A model generated the notes under the pieces. That model was not told the origin of the DNA, searched no databases, and worked only from the letters and a program-made list of their open reading frames with translations. From an uncultured Pseudomonadota bacterium (GTDB lineage: Bacteria > Myxococcota_A > UBA796 > JAFGLY01): a DNA stretch of 48,117 nt. The stretch spans positions 1-48,117 of the forward strand of contig CALDOK010000407.1 of NCBI GenBank assembly GCA_937912125.1. The letters run 5' to 3'. The position numbers and the translations under genes are program-made. Positions 15,295 to 26,183 of this stretch are shown piece by piece. How positions within the stretch are numbered: position 1 is the stretch's first letter; every line of letters starts with the position of its first letter.

Positions 15295-16620
15295 ATGTCC
15301 ATGACCGTCGATCTCTTCGTCAAGATGCTCTACGCCCTCGGCGTGGGCGTCCTCATCGGCCTCGAGCGCTCTGTGCCTCGCCAGCCAAGCGCTCAGGCCG
15401 ACCCCCGCGACCCCGAGGCCGACACCGATCCGGCGCTCGCGGCCGCCGCCTACGCGCCCGACCCGATCATCGGCGTGCGCACCTGCGCCGTGCTGTCCCT
15501 GCTGGGCTTCATCGCGGCCTTCATGGGCACCCACGTCTCTGCGGCCGGCGCTCCGGTCCTGTTGGTGGGGGCCGTAGCGCTGGTGCTCGCCCTGTACTGG
15601 CGCTCGGACAACCCCGACAGGGGCATCACCACCGAGCTGGCCGCCGTGGCGGCCACAGGCCTGGGAGCCCTCGCCTACGCCTTCCCGCACGCCGCCGGCG
15701 TGCTGGCCCTGCTGGTCACCGTGCTGCTGGCCTCCAAGCGCTTCACCCAGCGCACCGTGGCGCAGTTCCACCGGGTGGAGCTCACCGGCACGCTGAAGTT
15801 CCTGGTCATCGTGCTCATCATCCTGCCCCTGCTCCCGAACCGGGCGCTGGACCCCTACGGGGCCTTCAACCCCTACAAGGTGGTCTTCCTGGTGGTGCTC
15901 ATCTCGGGCATCAGCTTCGTGGGCTACTTCCTCACCAAGTTTCTGGGGGCCGAGAAAGGCCTGGGACTCACGGGGCTGCTGGGGGGCCTCACCTCGAGCA
16001 CCGCGGTCACCGCCGCCATGGCTCAGCAGGCCAAGCAGACCCCGGCCATCCGCAGCGCCTGCGCGGTGGCCACCGTCATCGCAAACGCCACCATGTTCGG
16101 CCGGGTGCTGGTGGTGGTCTTCGTGTTGGACCGTGTGCTGTTCCTGAAGCTCGCATGGGGCCTGGGCACCATGACCGGAGCGGCAGCCATCGGGGTGGGC
16201 GCGCTGTGGTTGTGGTCCCGGCGAAACAAGAACACGGGGCCCCACAGCGACCACGAGACCGGGCTCTCCAACCCCTTCTCCCTGGGGCCCGCCATCAAGT
16301 TCGCCATCTTCTTCGTGATGATCTTGTTCGTGGCCAAGCTGGCCAAGCTGTGGTTCGGCGACTCCGGGCTCTATCTGGCCTCCCTGCTCAGCGGACTGGC
16401 CGACGTCGACGCCATCACCCTGACCATCGCCGAGCAGACCCGCGACGGCAGCCTGCTACACAGCGTCGGCGCCCTGGGCATCACCCTGGCCGTGGCCTCC
16501 AACTCGGTGGTCAAGACTGGCATCGCCTTCTACTCGGGCGGCGCCCGCTTCGGCGCCACCGTGGGAACGGTCCTGGGGCTCGCCACCGCCGCAGGGATCG
16601 CTGTGCTACTGCTGGTCTGA
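15295..16620 (+). CDS. MgtC/SapB-family membrane protein (DUF4010-type)
   Basis: A 441-residue polytopic membrane protein. The N-terminal segment LYALGVGVLIGLERS and IGVRTCAVLSLLGFIAAF matches the conserved start of MgtC/SapB proteins (GxGxxIGLERE and the G-x-R-T-x-x-L motif). The longer C-terminal part is the DUF4010-type extension, with repeated segments such as GLTSSTAVTAAMA (about 225-240) and SGLADVDAITLTIAE (about 362-376), two copies of a G-x-(T/A)-S/D-x-x-(A/T)-(V/I)-T motif. The role is unclear: MgtC is linked to magnesium stress and virulence, but the DUF4010 branch is not well defined. The start at 15295 (MSMTVDL) has no Shine-Dalgarno sequence. Confidence 0.8.
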   Translation: MSMTVDLFVKMLYALGVGVLIGLERSVPRQPSAQADPRDPEADTDPALAAAAYAPDPIIGVRTCAVLSLLGFIAAFMGTHVSAAGAPVLLVGAVALVLALYWRSDNPDRGITTELAAVAATGLGALAYAFPHAAGVLALLVTVLLASKRFTQRTVAQFHRVELTGTLKFLVIVLIILPLLPNRALDPYGAFNPYKVVFLVVLISGISFVGYFLTKFLGAEKGLGLTGLLGGLTSSTAVTAAMAQQAKQTPAIRSACAVATVIANATMFGRVLVVVFVLDRVLFLKLAWGLGTMTGAAAIGVGALWLWSRRNKNTGPHSDHETGLSNPFSLGPAIKFAIFFVMILFVAKLAKLWFGDSGLYLASLLSGLADVDAITLTIAEQTRDGSLLHSVGALGITLAVASNSVVKTGIAFYSGGARFGATVGTVLGLATAAGIAVLLLV

Positions 16621-16640
16621 CTTCCACGAGGCTCGCCCCC

Positions 16641-17123
16641 ATGTCCCCCCACGACCGCACCCCCTGGGATCAGTACTTCATGAACATCGCCCGGGTGGTG
16701 TCCTCTCGGGCCACCTGCGATCGCAAGCACGTAGGGGCCGTGATCGTACGGGACAAGACCATCCTGTCCACGGGCTACAACGGCAGCATCCGGGGCATGC
16801 CCCACTGCTCGGAGTCCGGTCACATGATGGAAGACGGCCACTGCGTGGCCACCATCCATGCCGAGATGAACGCCGTCATCCAGGCCGCCCGCAACGGCGT
16901 GCGCATCGAGGGCGCCAGCATCTACATCACCGCCAGCCCCTGCTGGGGCTGCTTCAAGGCCCTGGCAAACGCGGGCATCCAGCGCATCTGCTTCGGCGAG
17001 TTCTACAGGGAAGAGCGCAGCTTCCGGGTGGCCGAGCGCCTGAACATCCAGATGGTCCACATCCCCCTCGCGCCCGGCGACACCGTCTCCGTCCCCCCCG
17101 CCGAGGGCCCCAGGCACGGATAG
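16641..17123 (+). CDS. Deoxycytidylate (dCMP) deaminase
   Basis: A 160-residue enzyme of the ComEB/dCMP deaminase type, converting dCMP to dUMP for thymidylate synthesis. Zinc ligands are visible as H73-A-E75 (HAEMNAV) and P100-C101-x2-C104 (SPCWGC); the N-terminal WDQYFMNIARVVSSRATCDRKHVGAVIV and GYNGSIRGMPHC are standard for the family. The start at 16641 is chosen because upstream extension lacks family similarity and overlaps the MgtC-like gene. A GAGG lies about ten bases upstream, inside a 20-bp gap. It may be cotranscribed with the MgtC-like gene. Confidence 0.93.
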   Translation: MSPHDRTPWDQYFMNIARVVSSRATCDRKHVGAVIVRDKTILSTGYNGSIRGMPHCSESGHMMEDGHCVATIHAEMNAVIQAARNGVRIEGASIYITASPCWGCFKALANAGIQRICFGEFYREERSFRVAERLNIQMVHIPLAPGDTVSVPPAEGPRHG

Positions 17124-18754
<1,631 letters not shown>

Positions 18755-18785
18755 TTCCAGACCGTCGTCCCTGACGACAGGACCT

Positions 18786-18823
18786 GCCCCCCAGCGGCCT
18801 CCTTGGCCCTGGGGGGCATCTTT
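18786..18823 (+). terminator. Intrinsic terminator after gdhA
   Basis: GCCCCCCAG (18786-18794) pairs with CTGGGGGGC (18809-18817), and inside it GGCC pairs with GGCC across the loop TCCTT, giving a 13-bp stem with one bulged C. ATCTTT follows. The U-run is short, but stem strength and placement 31 bp after the gdhA stop support termination. Confidence 0.75.
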
Positions 18824-18836
18824 GTACGGAGCTTGC

Positions 18837-18842
18837 TAGGCT
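18837..18842 (+). promoter_or_regulatory. TAGGCT -10-like box before the receiver/PEP-binding gene
   Basis: TAGGCT lies six bases before the ATG at 18849, just after the gdhA terminator, and the ATG lacks a Shine-Dalgarno sequence. The arrangement matches two other genes in this window and suggests leaderless transcription. Confidence 0.35.
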
Positions 18843-18848
18843 GCAACC

Positions 18849-21812
18849 ATGCTCGTCGCCCCCCAAGTGTCTCGCTTCCGCGGCTTCCACGATCTCATGC
18901 GCTACCGCGTGCGCGAGATCCTGCTCGTCTCCACCGTCTACGACGCCTGGGTGCTGGAGCAGGACCACAACCTCAGCGAGCGCCTGTTCCACGAATACGT
19001 CCAGCTCGACCTGCGCTACGTGCCGCGCATCACCCGGGTCAACAGCGGCCGCGAGGCCCTGGAGAAGCTCACCAAGCGCTCCTTCGACCTGGTGCTCTGC
19101 CTCACCCGCCTGCCCGACATGGAGCCCCTCGAGTTCCGCGCCCAGGTCAAGAAGCTCTCGGCCCGACGGCCGGTGGTGTTTCTGACCTACGACGCTCTGG
19201 ACAACAGCCTGCGGGATGCCCTGCGGGGCTCCAAGCTCGACAGGGTGTTCTACTGGTTCCGCGACGTCAACGTGCTCACCAGCATCGTCAAGAGCGTCGA
19301 GGACTACCGCAACGCCCCCGCGGACACCCAGCGAGGCGTGCAGGTGATCCTGCTGGTGGAAGACTCACCTCGCTACTACTCGCTGTTCCTGCCGCTCATC
19401 TACACCGAGCTCCTCGGCCAGACCCGCAGCCTGATCAGCTCCGGGATCAATGACTTCCAGCGCCTGCAGCGCATGCGCGCGCGCCCCAAGATCCTGCTGG
19501 CAGAGACCCTGCAGCAGGCCCGCACCTACCTGCGCAAGTACCGCCACAACATCATCGGGGTCATCTCCGACGTGCGCTACCCCGCGGGTGGCGGCCTGGA
19601 CGCGGAGGCCGGCTTCATCCTGGCGGCCGAGGTCAAGGTGGAGCAACCCGACGTGCCCGTGCTGCTGCAGTCGTCAAACCAGGCTCACCGCGAGCGCGCG
19701 GAGCGTCTGGGCTACGGCTTCCTGCACAAGGAGTCCCCCAACCTGGCCTCCGAGCTGCGCGCCTTCATCCTGGACCACTTCGGCTTCGGCACCTTCGTGT
19801 TCCGCCTGCCCGACGGCAAAGAGGTGGGCCGGGCCAAGAACCTCTACGAGATGCACGACGTGCTGGGGCAGGTGCCCGACGAGAGCCTGCTCTACCACGC
19901 CAGCCGCAACCACTTCTCCACCTGGCTGCGGGCCCGAAGCGAGTTCGAGCTGGCCGAGGAGCTCCGGCCCATGCAGGTCAAGGACTTTCAGAGCCCAGAG
20001 GCGCTGCGAACCCTGATCATGGAAGCCCTGGGGCGGCTCACCCGCAGCGCCCAGGACGGCGAGGTGCGCGAGTTCGCCCCGGACCGCATCCGCGCCGAGG
20101 CCAACTTCAACAAGCTCGGCAGCGGGTCCCTGGGGGGCAAGGGCCGTGGCCTGGCGTTCATGAACTCCCTGCTGGCACACAACCGCTTCGACGCCACTTA
20201 CGCCAAGGTGCGCGTCGCCATCCCCAACACATTCGTGCTGTGCACCGATGTGTTCGAGGAGTTCATCGAGCTGAACGACCTGCGCGCCTGGGCCCTCGAG
20301 GCCAGTGACGACGCCGAGATCGCCCACCGTTTCCACGCCTGCAGGCTCCCCGAGCGCATCGAGAACGATCTGCATGCCCTGCTGGCCAAGGCGGCCTATC
20401 CCCTGGCGGTGCGTTCCTCGAGCCTGCTCGAGGACAACCAGACCCTGCCCTTCGCCGGCATCTACAACACCTACATGTTGCCGAACAACCACCCGGACCT
20501 CGAGCTGCGCTTCGGACAGCTGTGCACCGCCATCAAGCAGGTCTACGCCAGCATCTTCTTCAGGGGCCCCCGGGAGTACATCAAGAACACCGGCTACCGG
20601 CTGGACGAAGAGCGCATGGCCGTGGTGATCCAGGAGCTGGCCGGGCGCGCACACGGCACGCGCTACTACCCCAGCTTCTCGGGCGTGGCGCGCAGCTACA
20701 ACTACTACCCCTTCGCCAGCGCGCAGCCCGAGGACGGCACCGCCTCCCTGGCCGTCGGCCTGGGCAAGACCATCGTCGACAACGGGCGAGCCTACCACTT
20801 CTGCCCGGCACACCCCCGGGCCAACCCTCCCTGGGCCACCAACGAAGAGTACCTGCGCAACACCCAGACCAAGTTCTACGCCCTGGACATCTCCCGCCCC
20901 GACCTTGGCGTAGTGCCCGACGAGGACTTCTCCCTGCTCCACCTCGACATCGCCGAAGCCGAGCACGATGGCGTGCTCCGACACCTGGCCAGCACCTGGT
21001 CACCCCACGATCAAGCCATCCGCGACTACCTGGCGCCCACGGGCCCCCGCATCGTGCGCTTCGCCCAGATCCTCAAGCAGGGCAGCATCCCCCTGCCCGC
21101 CATCGTCCAGGACCTGCTGGTGGCAGGCGAGCAGGCCTTCGGCGCCCCCGTCGAGATCGAGTTCGCCGTGGACCTCGAGCCGAGCGACCCCACCTGTGCC
21201 CGCTTCAGCTTCCTGCAGATCCGCCCCATGGTGGTCACCGAGCGCCACTGCAAGCTCGACCGAGACAAGCTCGAGCCCGCCACGCTGATCTGCTCCTCGG
21301 CCCTGGCCATGGGCAACGGGCGCTATGGCGACATCCACGACCTCATCTACCTGCGGCCCGAGCGCTTCGACCCCCTGCGCACCCGCCAGATGGCCTTGGA
21401 GCTCGATCAACTCAACCGCGGCATGGCCGAGCAGGGCCGCCGCTACATCCTGATGGGCTACGGCCGGTGGGCCACCTCGGACCCCCTGCTGGGGGTGCCC
21501 GTCACCTTCGAGCAGGTCAGCCAGGCCCGCGTCTTCGTCGAGGCCGACCGCCACGATCTGTGGGTCGAACCCAGCCAGGGATCCCACTTCTTCCAGAACA
21601 TGCTGGCCCTGCGCATCGGCTACCTGTTCATCAAGGAGTCCCGCCGCGACAACCACATCGACTGGGAGTGGCTGGACGCGCAGCCCGCCCACGCCTCCAC
21701 CCCCCACCTGCGCCACCTGCGCTTCGACGAGCCCGTGGTGGTGGACATCGACGGCCACAACAGCCTGGGCATCATCCACAAGCCGGGGGACGACCCGCCG
21801 TGCGACTGCTGA
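18849..21812 (+). CDS. Two-receiver protein with PEP-synthase-type nucleotide-binding domain
   Basis: A 987-residue protein. Residues 22-155 resemble a receiver domain, but LVLCLTRLPD lacks the phospho-acceptor Asp. Residues 164-300 form a second receiver with acidic pocket E171-D172 (LLVEDSP), candidate phospho-Asp D241 (VISDVRYP) and Lys294 (FLHKES). From about 415 the PPDK_N-type ATP-grasp region of PEP synthase/pyruvate phosphate dikinase begins: LGSGSLGGKGRGLA, PLAVRSSSLLEDNQTLPFAG and MAVVIQELAG. The phosphohistidine swivel motif (T-x-G-x-x-S-H) and the PEP-binding barrel are absent, and the last 250 residues end with LQIRPMVVTE and a novel tail. Likely a phospho-signal-controlled kinase-like or ATP-binding regulator, not a metabolic PEP synthase. 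Confidence 0.8.
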   Translation: MLVAPQVSRFRGFHDLMRYRVREILLVSTVYDAWVLEQDHNLSERLFHEYVQLDLRYVPRITRVNSGREALEKLTKRSFDLVLCLTRLPDMEPLEFRAQVKKLSARRPVVFLTYDALDNSLRDALRGSKLDRVFYWFRDVNVLTSIVKSVEDYRNAPADTQRGVQVILLVEDSPRYYSLFLPLIYTELLGQTRSLISSGINDFQRLQRMRARPKILLAETLQQARTYLRKYRHNIIGVISDVRYPAGGGLDAEAGFILAAEVKVEQPDVPVLLQSSNQAHRERAERLGYGFLHKESPNLASELRAFILDHFGFGTFVFRLPDGKEVGRAKNLYEMHDVLGQVPDESLLYHASRNHFSTWLRARSEFELAEELRPMQVKDFQSPEALRTLIMEALGRLTRSAQDGEVREFAPDRIRAEANFNKLGSGSLGGKGRGLAFMNSLLAHNRFDATYAKVRVAIPNTFVLCTDVFEEFIELNDLRAWALEASDDAEIAHRFHACRLPERIENDLHALLAKAAYPLAVRSSSLLEDNQTLPFAGIYNTYMLPNNHPDLELRFGQLCTAIKQVYASIFFRGPREYIKNTGYRLDEERMAVVIQELAGRAHGTRYYPSFSGVARSYNYYPFASAQPEDGTASLAVGLGKTIVDNGRAYHFCPAHPRANPPWATNEEYLRNTQTKFYALDISRPDLGVVPDEDFSLLHLDIAEAEHDGVLRHLASTWSPHDQAIRDYLAPTGPRIVRFAQILKQGSIPLPAIVQDLLVAGEQAFGAPVEIEFAVDLEPSDPTCARFSFLQIRPMVVTERHCKLDRDKLEPATLICSSALAMGNGRYGDIHDLIYLRPERFDPLRTRQMALELDQLNRGMAEQGRRYILMGYGRWATSDPLLGVPVTFEQVSQARVFVEADRHDLWVEPSQGSHFFQNMLALRIGYLFIKESRRDNHIDWEWLDAQPAHASTPHLRHLRFDEPVVVDIDGHNSLGIIHKPGDDPPCDC

Positions 21813-21924
21813 GGGCAGCGACCCGACGCTGGGCCATCCGCGCGACGGCCTTCGTGGCTTCAGGCGCTTTACCCGCTTCCCCCTTTGCGATACGCCCACC
21901 ATCTCCCCGAGACACGGTTGGATC

Positions 21925-22740
21925 ATGTCCCTGTACGCCCTCCCCCTGATCTTCGCCCTCACCACGAGCGCTCTGGCGGACGAGACCGCTCCCGCGGCCG
22001 AGCCGGCGGCCGACCCCGCGCCCGCGGTAGAGCCAGCCCCCGTCGTCGAGCCCAGCCCCACCGAGGAGGCCCTGGCCGCCCTCCCCGCGCTCTACCGCAA
22101 GCGCGACCGCGCCGGCGTGGCTCAGCAGGCCATCGATCTCATCGACGCCGCCCTGCTCACCGACCCCGACAACGCCGAGCTGCACTGGCGGGTGGCGCCC
22201 TTCCTCTTCTGGCTGGCCGACACCTCCTCCGACGACAAGCTCAAGGCCAGCCAGGCCAAGCTGTGCTGGGACCACGCCGAGCGGGTGGTCCAGCTCGACC
22301 CAACCCTCGTCCAGGGCCACTACTGGACCATGGCCTGCATCGGTACCTACTCCGAAGGGGTCGGCATCCTCAACGCCGTGCGCCAAGGCCTGGCCACCAA
22401 GTTCGAGGCGGCCGGGTTGAAGGCAGCGTCCATCGACTCCCGCTATGACTCCGGCGGCCCCCTGCGCGGGCTCGGGCGCTACCACGACCAGCTGCCCTGG
22501 CCCCTGCGCGACGCCGGCAAGTCCCGCGACTACCTGCAGCAGGCTCTGGCGGTGGACCCCAACCACGCCCGCAACCTGTACTTCATGGCCGATCTCGAGC
22601 TCGAAGAGGGCAACGGCGCCGAAGCGCGGGCGCTGCTCGAGCGCGTGCTGGCCCTGGACCCCAACGCCAGCAACAACCCCCCCGAGGTGCGCCGCTTCCA
22701 CGTCCTGGCCAGCGCGCTGATGGGCGAGATCGACGACTGA
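21925..22740 (+). CDS. Tetratricopeptide-repeat exported protein
   Basis: A 271-residue protein with a signal peptide (about 1-18, ending at ALAD), then an Ala/Pro/Glu-rich linker (PAAEPAADPAPAVEPA) that likely crosses the periplasm or peptidoglycan. The rest is helical repeats of TPR type, such as QAIDLIDAALLTDPDNAELHWR, HAERVVQLDPTLVQGHYW, DYLQQALAVDPNHARNLYF and ALLERVLALDPNAS, each with the small-x-x-A-x-x-x-D-P pattern. It is a probable scaffold or adaptor; no catalytic domain is seen. The start lacks a strong Shine-Dalgarno sequence, and 112 bp separate it from the gene upstream. Confidence 0.75.
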   Translation: MSLYALPLIFALTTSALADETAPAAEPAADPAPAVEPAPVVEPSPTEEALAALPALYRKRDRAGVAQQAIDLIDAALLTDPDNAELHWRVAPFLFWLADTSSDDKLKASQAKLCWDHAERVVQLDPTLVQGHYWTMACIGTYSEGVGILNAVRQGLATKFEAAGLKAASIDSRYDSGGPLRGLGRYHDQLPWPLRDAGKSRDYLQQALAVDPNHARNLYFMADLELEEGNGAEARALLERVLALDPNASNNPPEVRRFHVLASALMGEIDD

Positions 22741-22811
22741 TCGGCGACAGGCCGCGGTCCACGCCAGCCGGCGTCAGGACTGTGAGACAAGCCCGAGATA
22801 CTCCCAGAGGC

Positions 22812-23534
22812 ATGGGCACACCCTTCGCCACCATCGCCTTGCTCCCAGGCTTGGACGGCACCGCCGCGCTGTTCGCACCCCTCGAAGGCGCTCTGGCGGG
22901 CCGGGCTCTGCCGTTGCCCGTCGCCTACCCCAGCGACCGCCTCCTGGACTACGCCGCCCTCGAGGTCCTGGTGCGCGCCGCGCTGGCGGAGGCCGGGCCC
23001 TGCTGGGTGGTGGCCGAGTCGTTCTCGGGGCCCATCGCCATCCGGCTGGCGGCCCAGCCGCCCCCCGGCCTGCAGGGGGTGCTCCTGGTGGCCAGCTTCG
23101 CCACCCGCCCCGCGCCCGTGCCCTCCTGGCTGGCCGCTCCCTTGCTGCCCGTCCTGGCCCGCCTGCCCACCCCCACCCGCGCCGCCACCTGGGCGCTGCT
23201 GGGCGACGACCCGCCAACCAGCCTGGTCCAGAGCCTGCTCGCGGCCATCGCACAGGTCTCCCCCCCGGTGCGGGCCCAGCGAATCCGCGCCGTGCTCGCG
23301 GTGGACGTCACCGAACCCCTGGCCTGTGCCCAGGTGCCCATGGGCTACCTGGGGGCCCGCCAGGACCGGGTGGTCCCTGCCCGCTGTGGTGACCACATCG
23401 CCCGGCTGGCCCCGGGGCTGGTACACAGCACCCTGGATGGGCCGCACCTGCTGCTCCAGCGCCATCCCGCTCCGTCTGCCGCGCGAATCCTGGCCTTCAT
23501 CGAGGGTGCCAGGCCCCGCCAGCAGGGCTGGTAG
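22812..23534 (+). CDS. Alpha/beta hydrolase fold protein
   Basis: A 240-residue compact alpha/beta hydrolase. The oxyanion segment is ALLPGLDGTAALF (LPGLDG), the nucleophile elbow VVAESFSGPIAIRLA (A-E-S-F-S-G, an E-S-x-S-G variant of G-x-S-x-G), the acid candidate is in GARQDRVVP, and LDGPHLLLQRHP contains the late His. A short lid is Pro/Ala-rich. The family includes esterases and lipases with small substrates; specificity is unknown. The start at 22812 (MGTPFATI) is favoured over 22782 because the longer N-terminus is atypical and GAGG is close by. It converges within 2 bp on the small membrane-protein gene. Confidence 0.77.
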   Translation: MGTPFATIALLPGLDGTAALFAPLEGALAGRALPLPVAYPSDRLLDYAALEVLVRAALAEAGPCWVVAESFSGPIAIRLAAQPPPGLQGVLLVASFATRPAPVPSWLAAPLLPVLARLPTPTRAATWALLGDDPPTSLVQSLLAAIAQVSPPVRAQRIRAVLAVDVTEPLACAQVPMGYLGARQDRVVPARCGDHIARLAPGLVHSTLDGPHLLLQRHPAPSAARILAFIEGARPRQQGW

Positions 23535-23535
23535 C

Positions 23536-23856
23536 CTAGCGCACCACGCCCAGGTTGAAGAGCTGCACCAGCGCCATGCTGACCAGGGCCCCGGCCACCG
23601 CGGGCCACATGAACCAGGGCGGCGGCCCCTGGGGCTCAGGGATCCCTGCCCGGTGGCGGGTGCGGCTGCGGATGACCAGGTAGAGCCCAGGCAGGCCGAA
23701 GGCCAGTACACCTGCCGCAGCGCAGGCGTAGAGGCCCGCCAGCAGCAGGTCGCCCTGGGCCGAGCGCACCAGCTCCGCCGCGTCTGTCACGAGCCACTCT
23801 GGGCCCTGCCCCATCAGGAACCCGCAGACCACAGTCACCAGGTACCACCGCCACAT
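23536..23856 (-). CDS. Small predicted membrane protein
   Basis: A 106-residue protein with three hydrophobic segments: about 3-20 (WYLVTVVCGFLMG), 38-60 (LLLAGLYACAAAGVLAFGLPGLYLV) and 78-100. A basic cytoplasmic-type loop (RSRTRHR) lies between the second and third. No motif is recognised. It ends 2 bp from the convergent hydrolase gene and is preceded by a 137-bp gap before the EF-hand-containing gene. Composition and G/C third positions support coding; a role cannot be inferred. Confidence 0.5.
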   Translation of the reverse strand: MWRWYLVTVVCGFLMGQGPEWLVTDAAELVRSAQGDLLLAGLYACAAAGVLAFGLPGLYLVIRSRTRHRAGIPEPQGPPPWFMWPAVAGALVSMALVQLFNLGVVR

Positions 23857-23993
23857 CCAGGGCCTCCTCGCTCGAGTGTCCGCGATGCTACCACGCCCCG
23901 GCGCGATGGATCCATCCAGCGCCTTGCTCCCACCCCTGGAGTGACGAGACGCAAGGCGGGACCGACACAGACCGCCGCCAGAGGCCCACCACC

Positions 23994-25136
23994 ATGCCGC
24001 GCTTCACCCGAACACTCCCTCTCCCCATCCTGCTGGGCCTCGGTGTCCTGGCGCCCTGGCCCACCTGGGCCCAGGACCAGGACGCGGCCATGTGGCACGA
24101 GGTGGGTGGCGTCCCTCGCACCGTCACCCTGGGCTCCTACCGGCTCGAGGTGGAGGAGCGCGTGGTCGAAGACGCCGACATGCAGCGCTTCATCCCGGCC
24201 ATCGTCCCCTCCCCCCAGGCCGAGGCCGCCGCCTGGCTCTACCGGATGCTCAACGGCGCCAGGGTCCGCTACGACAGCTTCCTGGGTGCCGAGCGCATCA
24301 GCTTCGAGCGCAGCCTGTCCTTCCGCCTGGGCACCGAGCAGCTCGAGCCCAACGAGGTGGACGGCGTGATCGGCCAGCTGTACGACCGCAACCACAACGG
24401 CCGCCTGAGCGCCCGCGAGCTGAGCAGGGGCAACGCCACCATGGCCCAGCTGTTCAGCGCGCGCGTGCGCAGCACCGTGGAGCCCGGCAGGGGCTTCCAG
24501 CCGGTCCCGGGCCTGGAGGACGCCACGGCGTTCGCCGATGCCTGGCTGGACCACGAGGCGGTGCTGGCCGCCATCGACCCCTGGTACTGCCCCGAGTGCG
24601 CGGGCGTACCCCACCAGGACAAGCTGGCCGCCCTGGTGGGCTTCCTCCAGGAGTACGCTCCACCCCTGGACGGAGCACACACCACCCTGTTCGTCCCCGG
24701 CCTGAACCAGATCTTCGTCACGGTGGACATGCACCCTGGCCGCCACAGCACCCTGCGCCTGGATGCCGCCGACGGCCGCACCTACTGGGACATGGGCCAC
24801 CTGCCCCACGGCGACTCCACCCTGGACGGCAGGCTGGATCTGGTGACCTCGGCCGAGGACTTCCCCGGCGCCAGCTACAACACCATCGCGCAGCGCTGGG
24901 AGCGCTACGATCCCGGGCCTGGCAACCAGTGGATGTACGAGGTGCTGGTGGACCTGGCCCACGCCCACCTGCCCCGCCGCCTACAGGTGGCCGTGGCCAT
25001 GGATCTCGAGCCCGAGTTCGAGGTGCCCCTGTGGTTCAGGGACGAGCTCAGCGCACGCCTGAGCGCGAGAACGCCGGCTATGCCGCTCAGCTTCGACGTC
25101 GGCGGCGATCTCCCACCCGCCGCGTCGTTCAACTGA
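23994..25136 (+). CDS. Exported protein with an EF-hand-like loop
   Basis: A 380-residue protein with a signal peptide cleaved near TWAQ (about residue 26). One loop at about 130-142 fits the EF-hand consensus: D-R-N-H-N-G-R-L-S-A-R-E (acidic 1 and 12, N3, N5, Gly6). A single copy is present, as in some secreted bacterial calcium-binding proteins. Other notable segments are WYCPECAGVPH (a C-x-x-C knuckle) and HTTLFVPGLNQIFVTVDMH. No enzyme family is recognised. Calcium binding would fit an extracellular or periplasmic location. GAGG precedes the ATG; the gene converges on the methyltransferase gene across 6 bp. Confidence 0.65.
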   Translation: MPRFTRTLPLPILLGLGVLAPWPTWAQDQDAAMWHEVGGVPRTVTLGSYRLEVEERVVEDADMQRFIPAIVPSPQAEAAAWLYRMLNGARVRYDSFLGAERISFERSLSFRLGTEQLEPNEVDGVIGQLYDRNHNGRLSARELSRGNATMAQLFSARVRSTVEPGRGFQPVPGLEDATAFADAWLDHEAVLAAIDPWYCPECAGVPHQDKLAALVGFLQEYAPPLDGAHTTLFVPGLNQIFVTVDMHPGRHSTLRLDAADGRTYWDMGHLPHGDSTLDGRLDLVTSAEDFPGASYNTIAQRWERYDPGPGNQWMYEVLVDLAHAHLPRRLQVAVAMDLEPEFEVPLWFRDELSARLSARTPAMPLSFDVGGDLPPAASFN

Positions 25137-25142
25137 TCGCGG

Positions 25143-26183
25143 CTAGGCCGTCGCCTCGATCACCACCATGTAGGGCCCGAAGCGCGGCCGCCAGGTCTTG
25201 ATCCCCGAGAACCCGGCGGCCTCGACCCAGCCTCGCATGGTGGCCTCGGGGTAGGCCCGCGTGCCGCTGGTCATGAAGCACATGATCTCGGCGAAGGCAC
25301 CGGCTTGGTTGATGCGGTCCCGCACATGGCGGTGCTCCGCTTCGAGGATCACCAGTCGGCCACCAGGCTTCAGCGCCGTCCGCGCCCGCTGCGCCGCGGC
25401 CTGGCACTCCTCGGGTGACAGGTTGTGGATGACGTTGAAGATCAACACGCAGTCCCAGCCCTCACCCCAGCCTGCGGTGCGCAGATCTCCCGCCCGATAG
25501 CGCACCCGATCGGCCATGCCCGCCTGGGCCACGATGGCCTCACCCACAGGAACGGCGGGGGGCAGATCGAGCACCTCGGCGCAGAGCTCGGGGTAGCGGG
25601 CACAGAAGGCCGCGCTCCACTGGCCGTGGCCGCCGCCCACGTCGAGCAAGCGCCTGGCACCGGGCCCCAGCTTGACCCGGCGTGCCAGCTCGCCCGCGGG
25701 GAGCTTGGCCAGCTTGCCCAAGCCCCGCAGGTAGGGTCCCCACAGCTCTGGGCCGTGGTCACCGTGGTGCCAGTCCAGGATCTTCCCGGTGCGCACGACC
25801 TGATCCAGATCGGCGAAGCCGTCCTGCAGCAACCCGAGCAGCAGCACGGCGTCGTGCAAGCTGTCCTTGGAGCCTGGCGCCAGCCACTTGGCGGCCAGCG
25901 CGCTGTTGCGGTAGCGGCCGTCCCGGCGGTCCACGCAGCCGAAGCCGCACAGGGCGTTGAGCAAAGTCTCGGTGGCCAGCGGGTGGGTGTCGAGCCTGGC
26001 GGCCAGATCGAGGGCACTGAGCTCACCATCCGCGAGGGCCTCGAACACCCCAAGCCGCGATCCCGCGATGATGGTGCTGGCACCTGCCATGCCCCAGCTG
26101 ACCTGGACCATGGGCGTGGGCACGATGCCCATCAGCATCACCAGGCGCTCGAGGACGTTGTCGGGGACGACGTCCAGGCGCAT
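25143..26183 (-). CDS. SAM-dependent O-methyltransferase-like protein
   Basis: A 346-residue enzyme with an N-terminal helical dimerisation/winged domain (about 25-115) and a class I SAM-methyltransferase Rossmann domain. The SAM-binding motif I is RLLDVGGGHGQW; AEVLDLPPA and VRYRAGDLRTA follow, and DCVLIFNVIHNLSPEE is motif IV. This layout is the hydroxyneurosporene/O-methyltransferase family found in plants and bacteria. The acceptor is unknown. The start is set at 26183, where the ATG overlaps the glpD stop as TGATG, implying translational coupling; a longer start at 26204 is possible. It is the last gene of the minus-strand run. Confidence 0.85.
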   Translation of the reverse strand: MRLDVVPDNVLERLVMLMGIVPTPMVQVSWGMAGASTIIAGSRLGVFEALADGELSALDLAARLDTHPLATETLLNALCGFGCVDRRDGRYRNSALAAKWLAPGSKDSLHDAVLLLGLLQDGFADLDQVVRTGKILDWHHGDHGPELWGPYLRGLGKLAKLPAGELARRVKLGPGARRLLDVGGGHGQWSAAFCARYPELCAEVLDLPPAVPVGEAIVAQAGMADRVRYRAGDLRTAGWGEGWDCVLIFNVIHNLSPEECQAAAQRARTALKPGGRLVILEAEHRHVRDRINQAGAFAEIMCFMTSGTRAYPEATMRGWVEAAGFSGIKTWRPRFGPYMVVIEATA

